Counted from the first letter of the stretch, positions 12,670 through 23,209 are shown. The stretch: DNA of 64,000 bases from Whitmania pigra (GCA_021613335.1 JAJTWR010000362.1:468501-532500); one strand, 5' to 3'. The notes: generated from the letters alone by a model not told the origin. Numbers and translations are program-made.

Positions 12670-13793
12670 TTAATAAAATAAAAATGGTTTCAAATGAGTC
12701 TTACTATTTTTGGTAGTGTTCAGTTTTTTTGCATGTAATGTGGAAGAGATAGAAGGTGATTGATTTGTGATTTGTCAAGTCAAGCTTCTTTTGATTGATA
12801 ATTTAAGTTCAACCAATTTTAAAGTGGAAAGCTTAATATCTGAAATTTCTCCTATCATCATCTGAAACATCTTTGCAAACTGTTGCAAACAACAAAAGTT
12901 GTGTTTGGGAGTTGTTAGTGATGGGTGATATACTTGCAGCAGCAATCCCAAAATGACCAGATACTGAATTTTTGTTATGGTTAACTAAAAGCAGGCAAAA
13001 ATGGGTTTCAGTGTTAAACTACATCTGCAGCCGTGTCGGCAGATAGATTGGCTCGATGAGCATCAGTTAGTGACCGTGGTTTCCTTATTTTATAATAATA
13101 ATAATTAATAATAATAATAATGGTTATATTAAATTAATAATGTTATCTCGTAAACAACCCAACATCAGTCGATGAACAACTAACACAACAAAATGCAGGT
13201 GGGTCCACGGTTATTATGGAGTAACTTTAGTCAAAACATCCAAAGTGTTTAAGGGCTTGTAATAAATTTAACAATGAAATTGTCTTAGATGTACAAATCT
13301 CTGACTGAACCTTTTATGGGTTTTTTCGAAATGGAAATTGAATTTTAATACCATCTGATAGTGATTTTTGATAGTTTGTGATTTTTCAGAATATCATTAA
13401 CAATCATTATATTATTTTTTGTTTACTTTCATAAATCTGATTTGCTTGCCCACTCTTCAAAAGTATTAAAGGAATAATAATAATTAATATTATTTAATAA
13501 TATTTATTATTTTTTGTTTATTATTTAATAATATTTTTTATTATTATTAATATTAATATTACTATTATTCCTTTAATAATTTCAGGGGTGGGCAAGCAAA
13601 TCAGATTTTGAAAATTACTGACACCACAAATCGCTCAACATCTAAAATAAAATGACTTTCAATAGTATGCGAAGAAAAGGAATTTTTATACATTCTACTA
13701 CCTACTGTTTTAGTAAACATCGCATGTCGATGTTGGAAAAATAAGATATGCAATGAAGAATAACCTCAGCCGTTTGTAAAGTAGTTGATTGAA
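12670..13793. other. Intergenic spacer before gene A
   Basis: No exon seen. The part at about 12900-13260 resembles 34230-34520 upstream of gene B (shared 'gatgagcatcagtt' and 'tttccttatttt' words), so the 5' flanks of genes A and B are paralogous. AAT-rich tracts occur at about 13095-13140. Confidence 0.55.
13433..13608. repeat. Fold-back (inverted-repeat) element
   Basis: The left arm starts aaatctgatttgcttgccca and the right arm ends tgggcaagcaaatcagattt. The complementarity continues inward through an AAT-rich core. It would form one long hairpin. It could be a MITE or fold-back transposon; I see no clear target duplication. Confidence 0.65.
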
Positions 13794-13836
13794 TGATAAT
13801 CGATAGGACTGTTTGTCGGAAATATGTATAAAAGGC
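13794..13836 (+). promoter_or_regulatory. Gene A core promoter: TGATAATCGATAGGA element plus TATA box
   Basis: TGATAATCGATAGGA at 13794-13808 is followed 18 bp later by TATAAAAGGC at 13827-13836. The same element, with one change, sits before gene B (35532-35546) and unchanged before gene C (59499-59513), each time upstream of a TATA-like box. Transcription would then begin near 13860, about 190 bp before the signal-peptide ATG. Confidence 0.65.
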
Positions 13837-14051
13837 TTTACTCCAGCCCTTCTTATCAACTTACTTAATAGTTCCGACCTTAAGTTAAGATTTTATTCTG
13901 GATTTGAACAAGTTTTAATGTTAGATATTCTAGAATTTTCAACTTTTGATTTATTTGTTCTTTTATAATCATTTTCCTAGAAAGATCTTTGTCTACTCTG
14001 CATGCTTGTTGAAAAAAGTTTTTTTATCATTCAGCTATAAAAATAACAAAC

Positions 14052-14106
14052 ATGCTGTTATGGGCCATAGTTTTGGTCTCCATAACTCTGGTCTCTCCAT
14101 TGGAAG
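14052..14106 (+). CDS. Gene A signal-peptide exon
   Basis: Encodes MLLWAIVLVSITLVSPLE, a short hydrophobic leader, with ATG directly after 'aataacaaac'. The exon is nearly identical to gene B's at 35782. The junction reads GAAGTTAAGTTG: a GT donor would end the exon in phase 0, but the next exons need phase 1, which fits a break after GAAG. Confidence 0.75.
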
Positions 14107-17100
14107 TTAAGTTGAAAGAGAATCATTGATTTCATTCTGCGCATCTTAGATTTATTACATTGAATAGTAACTAAAAATATCATTTTAGCAATTGGATGAC
14201 GAAAACCTTGAATTAGTAATAATAAATTGTTAATTATATAGATTATACTAATTAAAAATAGTCTATTAAATAGCAATAATGTTATAAATATCAGGTTGTT
14301 TGGTGAGCGATTTTGTTAAACATTTATCTTGATAATTATTTTAAAACGTCTATTAGAAGGAAGTTGGGGACATTTCCATGGCGGCGATGAAGGAGGTTTA
14401 AGATTTGTATTGATTTTTTGTTAACTGTTTAATATATGTATCATTTCCAGAATAGCTTAGAATAACGCTATTTTATTTCTAACAATTATCGCCAAACAAT
14501 TATCTCTTCGAAATACTCAATTCCAAACGACAACTCGGTCAGGTAAAACGCTACTAACGCGCGAAAATCGAGGTGAACAATATAGGTCACTTAACTCACT
14601 CAATAGTAAAATTCCCGGTTCACAAATATAGTCACATAACAACAAGTTGCAACAAGTTTTAAGTTAAAAAGTACAGCTTGTGTAAACCCAGTAAAAAATG
14701 TTAATAAATATTGACTATTTCGTTTTGAGTGAATGATTCAAATTATTAATGCTTATTTGTCAGGTGATGATTATGACGAACAATCGGGAGACAGTGGATT
14801 AACACCGGAATTTGGAGGTTTTGTATTATAAAGTTATTAATAATGATTAATTAGAATTTTATCAATGAAATCAAGTTGCCAACATTTAATTTTTGTAATG
14901 TATATTATTCACTCGCGAATACTAGAACATGTTTTAGCAGAGTTGGGTTGCAACAATGATCCAGTTTGTAAGAACCTTGTCCAAACCGCCAAAATAGGTA
15001 AATGTCGGAATTCCATTTATACAAGTATTTGATAAAAAAATAAATATTTTTATTTTTGGAGCGTCATTGTAATGATATTAATGATTAAAATCATATTAAT
15101 GATAAAAAAAAGTTTAATGCTAAAAGGTCTGTTTACTTTGTATGACATGCAATATAAAATAGCATCCTTTCTGTTCCTTCCTGCTTGATTTTTATCAATT
15201 CTGAAAATAGTGCGAAAACAATGGTACATCAAGTGGGGATGGACTTACAAGGGACTGAAAGAAGTGCCAGCAAGTAGCATTGAAGAATGCGCTGAACAAT
15301 GCCTTGGCAGCAAATTATGTTTTGTCACGAGTTGGGCAGACAACAAATGCTACGTTCAGGATGATGGCGTTGCTGAATTGAAGTCTGAAAATCTGGAGGC
15401 TCGCAGTGGAGCTATCACTTTCTTGGGCAGAGTCAAGCGCCTCGTGAAATTCAGAAAATTTGCTAAATTTTTTGGTCACCCAATCATACCTCGCTTTAAT
15501 TTTAAAATCTGTGATTAACTAATTTCTAACAAATTAATAAGTTACAAGAATAATGTTATAACATTTAACTTTGGAGGCGCTCTCTCTAAACTTGTTTAAT
15601 CGGTCAGTTGTGATATACCTGATCCTGAATTTCAATTCAATTTTAGTAGGTGAATGTCGCGGTTCTCCAAGTGACGATGAAAGTAAATCTGATGATACTG
15701 AAAGCAAATTTGGAGGTTATCACAATAAGAAATTTAAATTTTAATTTATGATTTTTTTGAATTTAGATTTACATATTCATACATTTTATTAGATTACTTA
15801 AGACAATAATAATATCAATAACTTAATGAAAACAATATTAATAATTAACTAATGGAAAATGGCAATAATATATTGCATACATTGGATATTTATTTACAAT
15901 TGTTTCCACGATAATAAAAATGAATATCCTGGTGAACATATGTTGCCGGAAGAATCTGAGCCTACAAATAATTTGTTTGCATTAAATTCAATTTTGAATA
16001 GAACTAGGTGAATATCCGGGTTCTTCAAGTGACGATGAAAGTAAATCTGATGATACTGAAAGCAAATTTGGAGGTTGTTACAATAAGAAATTTAAATTTA
16101 AATTTAAGAATTTTTTTTCAATTTCTATTAAATAAAAATGGTTTTGATTCACTTTTTGCCAGCTATTTCATCATAAATGCACTTATTTTACATCAGGGGT
16201 CTCAAACACGCGGCCCGCGGGCCGCATGAGGCCCTCAAAGGCATTTCATGCGGCCCGCTACTGCAAGGATTCTTGCAATGTTTGGCAGTACATATGAACG
16301 TGAACAATTTTTCTCATCCATGAAAGTTAACAAGTCTGTACTAAGGTCACAGCTCACTAATGAACATTTGCAAGCAACACTGAGATTGGTTTCTTCTCAC
16401 AAAATCAAGCCTAATATTGATGCCCTTGTTGACGCAAAACTCTGCCAGGTCAGCAGTCAGTACAGAAAGTGACTGAAACCTAAGTTAACCAAATACAGAT
16501 ACGCCAAAAACGGTACATAAATTGACTACATTACATTTGTAATAAATGGATTTTAGAAAGTTTGTAAAGCACTACGTTCTTGTTACGTTGTCTTGTTTAT
16601 TAACTTTTTATCATTTTAAACAAGTTCTGGCTATGCGGCCCTCGAGGAACTTTACAAGTCATCACTTGGCCCTCGGAGCAATTTGAGTTTGAGACCCCTG
16701 TTTTACATGCAGATGCGGGCTGCCAGAATAATCAACGATGCGAAGATTTGGTCAAATTGGCCAAAATATGTTAGCATTATTTAATAATGTTATAACTTAT
16801 ATTACTACATAGCATAAAATAAATTAGTAATAAAATTAATGATTAAATTTATAATGACATTACTATTTCAGCTGCATCTTTAAATTCACACAAATATCAT
16901 CTGTTTTTTAAATTGAATTATACTTTGGACGAGCATTTAATAACATCAATTTGATTTTATTTCTAAAGCACGAAAACAATGGCTCGTAATATTGGGAAAG
17001 AAGTATAAAGGATCGAAGGGGGTTCCGGCAAAAGATGTCAAAGAGTGCTTTGATATCTGTTTGAACAGCGACAACTGTTTTGTGGTCAGTTGGACTGAGG

Positions 17101-20100
17101 ACAACAAGTGCCACATTCAAGATGATGGAGTAACTGATCTGACACCCGACAAATTGGAGCCTAGTACTAATGCGGTCACGTTTTTGGGCAAAGTAAAGCG
17201 TGTCATACGGTTCAGAAAATTCAAAAAACGTTTTGGTAATTGAAATTTCAATATTGACATGAGAAAATGTTTTACTAAAACCTGAGCATTTAAATTCCTA
17301 TATCGAATTTTGAATTTAGATTTACATATTCATACATTGCTATTAATACTAAGAGAAAATAATATTGTTTATGTTACATACTTATTCACTCCGACAGGAA
17401 GTGAAGTTCCTTCGCCAGATAGTGTAGATCCTGCGCCAGAAAATGTTGTTCCCCCGCCAGATAGTGTAGATCCTGCGCCAGAAAATGTTGTTCCTCCTCC
17501 ATACAGTGTAGCTCCTCCTCCAGAAAGTGTAGGTCCCCCGCCAGAAAGTTTACTTCCTCCGCCAGATAGTCTAGCTCCTCCGCCAGATGATGTAGTTCCT
17601 CCGCCAGACAGTGTAGTTCCACCTCCAGAAAGTGTAGTTCCCCCGTCAGAAAGTGTACTTCCTCCGCCAGATAATGTAGTTACACCTCCAGAAAATGTAG
17701 TTCCTCCACCAGATAATGTAGTTCCACCTCCAGAAAGTGTAGTTCCCCCGCCAGAAAATGTATTTCCCCAGCCAGATAATGTAGTTCAACTTCCAGAAAA
17801 TGCAGTTCCTCTACCAGACAGTGTAGTTCCTCCGCCAGAAAATGTAGTTCCTCCGCCAGATAGTGTAGTTCCCCAGCCACATAATGTAGTTCCACCGCCT
17901 GAAAGTATAGTTCCTTTACCAGGTTTTTTTCATGCATCACATTGTAATTTTTTTTGTAAGAAATCAAGTAATCAACTAGTTTAACCATTCAACTTTTAAA
18001 GTGTCATGTTTAAAGCTCTGTGTGCCAGTATTATTTATTATATCTATTTAACAATTGTTATCTTTAAAGGTGCAACGTCTACTTCTGATGATGAAATTCC
18101 ACCTGATAATATGAAAATTCCAGGTGCATAAATTCTACAATTATATGTATCTTGTTTGCCATGCATGCATCAATGATAAGCAAGTATATGTTAACATATA
18201 TTAATACTTATTAATCTCAATATGCCAGACGAAGACGAAGACGTTCCTCCACCTGAATTTGGAGGTTTTGTATATTTTTCTTTCTCTGCTTGATCTATAT
18301 TACTGATTATAATTTATGATTGATTTAAAATATTTATAGAATTGGGATGTCAGAATGATAACAAATGTAAGGGCCTTGTCAACAAATTCAAAAAAGGTAT
18401 GTTTTGATGGTATATATTACACATTAATACAGAGATAGTAAATGTAGCCATTAAACATTATTAAAATAATAAAACTATGTGCTGCTAATTATAAAATAAT
18501 ATATTATAAATTAATCTAGCTTAAACATGGTTACATGCACGCAACCCTAACAAATGTTTCAATGTTAAAATCTTTTTCATATAAAGTGAGAAGGTATTGG
18601 TACATCAAAAGGGGACAATTTTATAAGGAATCGAAAGAAATACAGGCACAAGATCTTATAGAATGTGCAGAAGCTTGCTTAAAAGACGATAAGTGTTTCG
18701 TGATAAGTTGGGCGGATGAGAAGTGCTTTGTACAGGATGATGGTAAAACGGAGTTGAAGCCAGAATATCTTGTACCTCGTGATGATTCTGTCACTTTCTT
18801 GGGAAAGAAGAAACGTATTCTGAAGTTGAGAATATTCCGTAAGGCTCAAGGTAGGTTATTTAATAAATAGCTAGTTAAATTATCCTTTTCACTATCAAAG
18901 TTGCGTATTACTTGCAATAATGACATCATAATTGTCATAAACGTCATAATATAAAAAGATCTATTTTAACGATATGGCAAAAGATAGATTAAGTAGATAA
19001 GTATTAAAAATGCTTGTTTTAAATCAGGTACCACTGAAGGCTTCCCGGAGGAAGAATATGATGTGCTCCCTGGCAAGCGGATTAGGCCTGGAAAACATGG
19101 TAAACCTGGATTATAGATGCCAAGTTAAAATGGCATTACTCTCTAAATTTTGATTTTTAAAAATCCCACAAAAATTATTAAATCATTCATTCTCTAAATT
19201 TATTATACATAATCTAAAAAAACACAAAAAAATTGATCCCGTTTGCAGATAATAATTTTTGGAGATTGGCCATAACAAATTTATGAATAATAATTGATTA
19301 GGTGAAGGTGAGAGCAAAGATGACGATGAATCCCTTGCACCAGCTTTTGGAGGTTGCACATTCATAATTTATGAAATTATAAATCTTATATTTAGGCATA
19401 ATATTAAAAAAAATATTAAGCATAATAAAGTCGACCTTGCATTGAGGCGCAAACAGATTATGAGAATTAAATTTTTGGAAATAATATCAGAATGAGTTTC
19501 TTTCGACAGAAGTGGGATGTCAGAATGACAAACAGTGCTCGGATCTTGTCAAACAAATCGGCAAAGGTGAGCATAATATGCATATATTTATTTATTTTTA
19601 AGGTAGCCAAAAGGTACTTGACTGAATGAATACTTTGACTTTTTTTTATCAAGAGTGGGGATATTGGTTCATCATCTGGGGACGGTTTTATAAGGGTTCT
19701 AAAGAGGTACCAGCAAAAGATGTTAAAGAATGCACAGACGCTTGCCTCAATGCTGATAAATGTCTCGTGCTTAGTTGGGCAGACGACAAGTGTTACTTAT
19801 TGGAAGATGACGGAACTGAATTGAAGCCGGGAAATCTTGAACCCCGAATTGGTGCTTTGACTCTCCTGGGCAAGAAGAAACGCCTTTTCAAAATAAGAAA
19901 ATTATTTCAAATTTATGGTGAGAATGTACAAAAAGTCTGCATTATAATTATCGCGATTTATTTTATGTTATTCTTTTAATTCACTAGGAGGCCAATTACA
20001 TTTTGGAGATATTCAATTTGACGACTATGATGATGATAATTAGGAAAATCAACCAGAAGATGAAACACTTGGACCTGCGTTAGGAGGTTGAATTTTATTT

Positions 20101-22776
20101 TTTTTACTTACTTCACGTGGCCGCACATTCTACGTTTATTATTATTGGAGAATTGACTGAGCAGTTTACGTTTGGAGCTAATTGCGCCAAGTCATTGGGT
20201 ATATGGTGTTTGTTATTTAACAGAACTTGGTTGCCAGAATGATCAGAAATGTCTGGATTTTTTGAAACTGGCCAGGATCAGTAAGCCATCAGTGTTGTTT
20301 TAAAAAAGCCTACAAACAAGACGTCAAACTGATCTAAATTACATAATTTATTGTCGACAGTTTCAGAAACTGTTTCAATCGGCACAAAAAAAACTACTTT
20401 TTTTTCATTTAACCACAGAACGAGCGCTGTGGATCATAAAATGGGGATGGTTTTATAAAGGACTAAAGGTGGTACCAGCAAAAGGAATTAAAGAGTGCGT
20501 TGAAATCTGCAAGGACGATGAGAAATGTTTTTTAATGAGCTGGACTGAAAAGGACGAATGCTACGTGCAAGACGATGGAGTAACTGACTTCAAACCAGAA
20601 AACCTGGAGGCGCGCGTTGGAGTTTTAACTTTGTTTGGGAAAGTAAAACGAATCAAGAAATTCAGGAAGCACCGAAAAGGTCTAGTTAAATTTTCTAATG
20701 TACTTTTTAACTGATGTTCAAAAATAAACAATCTTTTGTTTTTAAACGTTAAATTAATGTTAATATAACCTAATGTTATTATTTAATAGGTGAAGGCTTC
20801 TATTTTGGAACCTTTACGTTCACCGACGATTATGATAGTGCTGATGAAGGAGAAGGTATTTTGGTCTGGTACTCATGATGTTAACATAACATAACATTTA
20901 TTTATAGTGGTTAATAATACACGGATCTGTAATTTTATTTATTGTATCCGCATGAATGGTTTCCTTATAAAATAAACTAGATAAACAAGATGAAATAATT
21001 ATTTTTATAAGCTTGTCAACGTTAAGCTATGAAGTAAATGAGTTTAATGACTAAATGACCCGTCAACAGTTTTATTGATGCTTTTCAGGATATGGCTGCC
21101 AGAATGATGAGCAGTGTATGAAACTTATTAAACTCGTCGAAGGAGGTCTGGAAAATTAAAGTTTTTTATTTAGCTCAATAGATTTGGAAGTATGATTGCC
21201 ATTGTTTAATCAGTTTCATTAAGTATGTAAACTGTTCTGTAACATTGCTTAGTAATAATAGCAAGAAGGACAATTGTGATGACAATGCTAAAGTACAACG
21301 GTCTCAGATAACAAAAAATTATTTATTTATCATCTTTTTTTTGCAGTAAAAATGTTTTGGCGCGTCAAGTGGGGATGGTATTACAAGGGATTAAAGGAGG
21401 TTTCAGCAAACAACGTCAATGATTGCGTCCAGGCATGCATGGACAATGTCAAATGCTACGTATCAAACTGGGCAGAAGACAAATGTAGCGTTCAGGAGGA
21501 CGGCTCACCGGAAGAGGAAGTGAACTTAGAAAACTTGGAAGCTCGTTCTGGTTCCATAACCTTCGTGGGGAGACTAGGACGTCTTGTTGCATTTAGACAA
21601 ATGGTGTTGGAATCAGGTAATACTTTGCACGAATCGAAATGTTTTTAGGTGCAATGTTCTTTCTTTTTTTTGTGTTATCTTTTTCATATTTTCAAACTTT
21701 ATTATGAACTATGATGTACGGCGTCTGTTGTTAACACAGAAGCTGAAGGAGGTCCAGGAGATGAATACTTTTCATCTGAAAAAGACCAAAACGTGGTTTA
21801 CTCGAATATCGTCATTCAGGGCAAGGAAGTCAAAGTCTGCATGGTCACATGGAGGGATGCAAATTACCTCGCCAAATCCATGGAACAAATGACAAAAGCC
21901 ACAACTGAGGAAGATTGCGTCAATTATTGCGTAAGAAGCAATAAATGCACTGCCAATAGCTTCAGGCCAAACTCAGAGCAGAAATGCTGGATACTTAATG
22001 GGGATTTCCTGTTATCAGAAAAAGATTTGGTGTCAGAGGAAGGAGTTTTCACTAGCTTAAAGCAAAACTGCGATGGTAAGGCAATCTTATTTTATATTTA
22101 AATTTTTTTATGTTGTAATATTCACATAGAAACCTAGAGACATACAACCTATTACATACTATCACATTAAAGTCAGACTTCAATGTTTTCAAATTATTTC
22201 ACATATTTCATATGATTGAAGACATCACAAAGCGATAAATAAAATGTTATGCTGTTAGGTTAAAGTTTAATTCAGCTTCCATCTTAAATTACTGATCTCT
22301 CGACTTCAATTTCTTGCTCTAGATGCCAATACCCAATCGGGCGAGTGGGAGGTTAGTAGTGACGAAAGTTGCGAAGGGCTCCATATTAATATCGATTACG
22401 TCGACGAGAGCATGGTTCCCGTCAAACAGTCGACCTCCGAAGCCTGCCACAACTTTTGCAGAGACAGCGATGAATGCAAGGCTTCTAGCTTCAGACCGAA
22501 AACTGAAGAAAAGTGCTGGATTTTTAACTCTGACGACTTTGCATCGAACGACAAAACAGAGATGGCTGAGGGTGTCATCACGTACATGAAGTTCGATTGT
22601 GCTGCTGAAAACGAAGTATTTGATTTTGAATTTCTATCTAGAATTGAACACAATAGGTTACTTGTAGTTTACTTAAAGCTAGAGCGTGTGAGATTAACTC
22701 TTAAGATAACATAACAACTCTTAAGATTCATTAAACTAGTATTAATTTTTTTCAGGCTGAAACAATGAACATTTAA
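14052..22776 (+). CDS. Gene A: secreted multi-PAN modular protein, about 27 exons
   Basis: Secreted protein built from cassette exons; function unknown. Exons: 14052-14106 (signal), 14359-14397, 14764-14817, 14941-14997, 15211-15474 (PAN), 15650-15715, 16008-16073, 16713-16769, 16969-17235 (PAN), 17398-17922 (Pro-rich), 18070-18123, 18229-18264, 18340-18396, 18587-18850 (PAN), 19028-19099, 19302-19352, 19510-19566, 19654-19917 (PAN), 19988-20086, 20224-20280, 20419-20679 (PAN), 20790-20855, 21089-21145, 21347-21616 (PAN), 21740-22075 (PAN), 22323-22615 (PAN), 22756-22776. Internal exons are phase 1-1 with lengths divisible by three, and the sum is 3765 nt (1254 aa). The linker 19988-20086 contains an in-frame TAG at 20041; inclusion would truncate at 786 aa, skipping would not. 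The signal-exon donor is odd (GAAG|TTAAGT). I infer a single transcript; alternative promoters or splicing are possible. Confidence 0.7.
14359..14817 (+). CDS. Gene A linker exons 2 and 3
   Basis: Exon 14359-14397 reads EGSWGHFHGGDEGG in phase 1 and matches the gene B linker 39995-40051. Exon 14764-14817 reads GDDYDEQSGDSGLTPEFGG. Both end GGAG|GT, the common linker ending, and are Gly/Asp/Glu-rich, so they are probably disordered spacers. Confidence 0.6.
14941..14997 (+). CDS. Gene A C-x6-C mini-exon 1
   Basis: A 57-nt phase 1-1 exon reading LGCNNDPVCKNLVQTAKIG. The two cysteines are six residues apart and a short amphipathic segment follows. It precedes a PAN exon, as most copies do. Closest paralogue: 41206-41262 in gene B. 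Confidence 0.7.
   Translation, partial: SWVATMIQFVRTLSKPPK
15211..15474 (+). CDS. Gene A PAN-like domain 1 (4-Cys type)
   Basis: The exon opens RKQWYIKWGWTYKGLKEVPA and holds C-x3-C-x5-C-x9-C (ECAEQC, KLC, NKC), then YVQDDG and ITFLGRVKRLVKFRKF. The PAN/apple assignment rests on the central C-x3-C-x5-C helix-loop pattern. It is very close to 41444-41707. Confidence 0.75.
15650..16073 (+). CDS. Gene A duplicated acidic linker exons
   Basis: Exons 15650-15715 and 16008-16073 encode near-identical Ser/Asp-rich spacers (SDDESKSDDTESKFGG), an exon-level tandem duplication. Between them, at about 15920-15960, a decayed relative of linker 44449-44520 (EYPGE..MLPEESE) lacks a usable donor. Confidence 0.65.
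15915..15965 (+). pseudogene. Decayed linker pseudo-exon in gene A intron
   Basis: The sequence can be read EYPGEHMLPEESEP, resembling the 3' part of gene B linkers 42755-42820 and 44449-44520. No AG precedes it at the right place and no GT follows, so splicing is unlikely. Confidence 0.5.
16186..16708. mobile_element. hAT (Charlie-like) element remnant with 8-bp target duplication
   Basis: The element spans 16194-16700 (507 bp). It begins CAGGGGTCTCAAAC and ends with the exact reverse complement GTTTGAGACCCCTG. The direct repeat TTTTACAT flanks it at 16186-16193 and 16701-16708. The GC-rich ends contrast with the AT-rich host. It sits only 4 bp upstream of the exon at 16713. Confidence 0.92.
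16248..16472 (+). pseudogene. C-terminal fragment of a hAT transposase
   Basis: A 74-codon frame inside the hAT element includes MFGSTYEREQFFSSMKVNKS, then LRSQLTNEHLQATLR and a KLCQVSSQ ending, the pattern of the C-terminal dimerisation region of Charlie/GTF2IRD2-like hAT transposases. The N-terminal catalytic part is absent, so the element is an internal-deletion derivative and cannot move by itself. Confidence 0.8.
16713..16769 (+). CDS. Gene A C-x6-C mini-exon 2
   Basis: Reads GCQNNQRCEDLVKLAKI and ends ATAT|GTTAGC, like 43779-43835 and 44819-44875. Its acceptor 'ttttacatgcag' overlaps the right target duplication of the hAT insertion. The first residues are ATGCGGGC instead of ATTTGGGC, so a Leu has become Ala. 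Confidence 0.7.
16969..17235 (+). CDS. Gene A PAN-like domain 2 (4-Cys type)
   Basis: Begins RKQWLVILGKKYKGSKGVPA; cysteines at ECFDIC, DNC and NKC (C-x3-C-x5-C-x10-C); then HIQDDGVTDLTPDKLEP and VTFLGKVKRVIRFRKF. It is nearly identical to gene B 42341-42607 and 44012-44278. Confidence 0.75.
17398..17922 (+). CDS. Gene A Pro-rich repeat exon (175 aa)
   Basis: One 525-nt phase 1-1 exon made of 18-nt units of the form PPPxxV (VVPPPDSVVPPPENVV and relatives), about 28 units. The acceptor is CTCCGACAG and the donor CCAG|GTTTTT. Probably an extended, polyproline-II-like stalk between PAN domains. Long frames on the opposite strand are shadows of the repeat. Confidence 0.75.
18070..18396 (+). CDS. 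Gene A linkers and C-x6-C mini-exon 3
   Basis: Exon 18070-18123 reads GATSTSDDEIPPDNMKIPG and resembles gene B's 39-nt DDEDIPPGRMTASG exons. Exon 18229-18264 reads DEDEDVPPPEFGG. Mini-exon 18340-18396 reads LGCQNDNKCKGLVNKFKKG. Confidence 0.65.
18587..18850 (+). CDS. Gene A PAN-like domain 3 (4-Cys type)
   Basis: Begins RRYWYIKRGQFYKESKEI; cysteines in ECAEAC, KC and EKC; FVQDDGKTELKPEYL follows. It is more diverged than the other gene A copies and has no very close partner in gene B. Confidence 0.72.
19028..19566 (+). CDS. Gene A linkers and C-x6-C mini-exon 4
   Basis: Exon 19028-19099 reads TTEGFPEEEYDVLPGKRI and then RPGKH; decayed copies lie at 32880-32975 and 63470-63560. Exon 19302-19352 reads GEGESKDDDESLAPAFGG. 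Mini-exon 19510-19566 reads VGCQNDKQCSDLVKQIGKG. The last two correspond to 53206-53256 and 53415-53471 of gene B. Confidence 0.65.
19654..19917 (+). CDS. Gene A PAN-like domain 4 (4-Cys type)
   Basis: Begins WGYWFIIWGRFYKGSKEVPA, with cysteines in ECTDAC, KC and DKC, then YLLEDDGTELKPGNLEP. It is almost identical to 53545-53808, the first PAN copy of the large duplication shared by genes A and B. Confidence 0.75.
19988..20086 (+). pseudogene. Gene A linker exon with in-frame stop
   Basis: Read in phase 1 the exon gives GGQLHFGDIQFDDYDDDN and then TAG at 20041-20043. The paralogous exon 53879-53977 has TAT there. Both splice sites are intact and the length is 99 nt, so skipping this exon would restore the frame. 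Confidence 0.8.
20224..20280 (+). CDS. Gene A C-x6-C mini-exon 5
   Basis: Reads LGCQNDQKCLDFLKLARI, ends ATCA|GTAAGC. Paralogue: 54124-54180. Confidence 0.7.
20419..20679 (+). CDS. Gene A PAN-like domain 5 (4-Cys type)
   Basis: Begins RALWIIKWGWFYKGLKVVPA; cysteines in ECVEIC, KC and DEC; then YVQDDGVTDFKPENLEAR. Acceptor TTTAACCACAG. Paralogue: 54300-54560, with only a few changes. Confidence 0.75.
20790..21145 (+). CDS. Gene A linker and C-x6-C mini-exon 6
   Basis: Linker 20790-20855 reads FYFGTFTFTDDYDSADEGEG. Mini-exon 21089-21145 reads YGCQNDEQCMKLIKLVEGG. They match 54952-55017 and 55119-55175. Confidence 0.65.
21347..21616 (+). CDS. Gene A PAN-like domain 6 (4-Cys type)
   Basis: Begins KMFWRVKWGWYYKGLKEVSA; cysteines in DCVQAC, KC and DKC; then SVQEDGSPEEEVNLENLEAR, an insertion of about three residues relative to its siblings. 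Donor GAATCAG|GTAATA. Copies: 23472-23741 (same sequence as far as I can see) and 55347-55616. Confidence 0.75.
21740..22075 (+). CDS. Gene A PAN domain 7 (6-Cys C-terminal type)
   Basis: An acidic lead-in is followed by VKVCMVTW, then DCVNYCVRSNKC and QKCWILNGDF, and ends in NCDG. That is C, C-x3-C-x5-C-x12-CW, C: a six-cysteine PAN layout. Paralogue: 55830-56174. Confidence 0.72.
22323..22776 (+). CDS. Gene A PAN domain 8 and terminal exon
   Basis: Exon 22323-22615 carries DESCEGLHINIDYVDESMV, then ACHNFCRDSDEC and EKCWIFNSDDF, and a final FDC. It ends in phase 0 at AACGAA|GTATTT. The last exon 22756-22776 adds AETMNI and stop TAA. AATAAA-like sequences near 22900 could signal polyadenylation. 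Paralogue: 56411-56861. Confidence 0.7.
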
Positions 22777-23209
22777 AGTTGTGGACATTAAGAGACAAGT
22801 GGTTGAAAGATAAATAACTTTCCATTAATTGAAATTTAATTTTAGAAAATTCTCTCTTTTTAACTATTTCTTCAGAAGCTGAAATTTAGCTGTGAAATTT
22901 AAAATAAATTAAATTTTCATCATTAAAACATTGACTCATCTTCGATTCATGCGTTGCTTTCTCTTTATGTAAATATTTAAACTAGTAAAATGATTCGGAA
23001 ATTAGGAATAAAGAAATTCAGATGAATGTATTTGTCAAAAATCTTTCTGAGAAATTTCATAACAAAAATACATTTTTGAGATTTTTCTGAAGGAATGGGT
23101 GTAATTTTACATACTGAAATTATTTTTATAAGCTTGTCAACGTTAAGCTATGAAGTAAATGAGTTTAATGACTAAATGACCCGTCAACAGTTTTATTGAT
23201 GCTTTTCAG

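Noticed and set aside
17386..17988. Minus-strand frames rich in Leu-His-Glu repeats
   Set aside because: They mirror the Pro-rich exon on the plus strand; repeats of 18 nt stay open in several frames. The plus frame has correct splice sites and phase.
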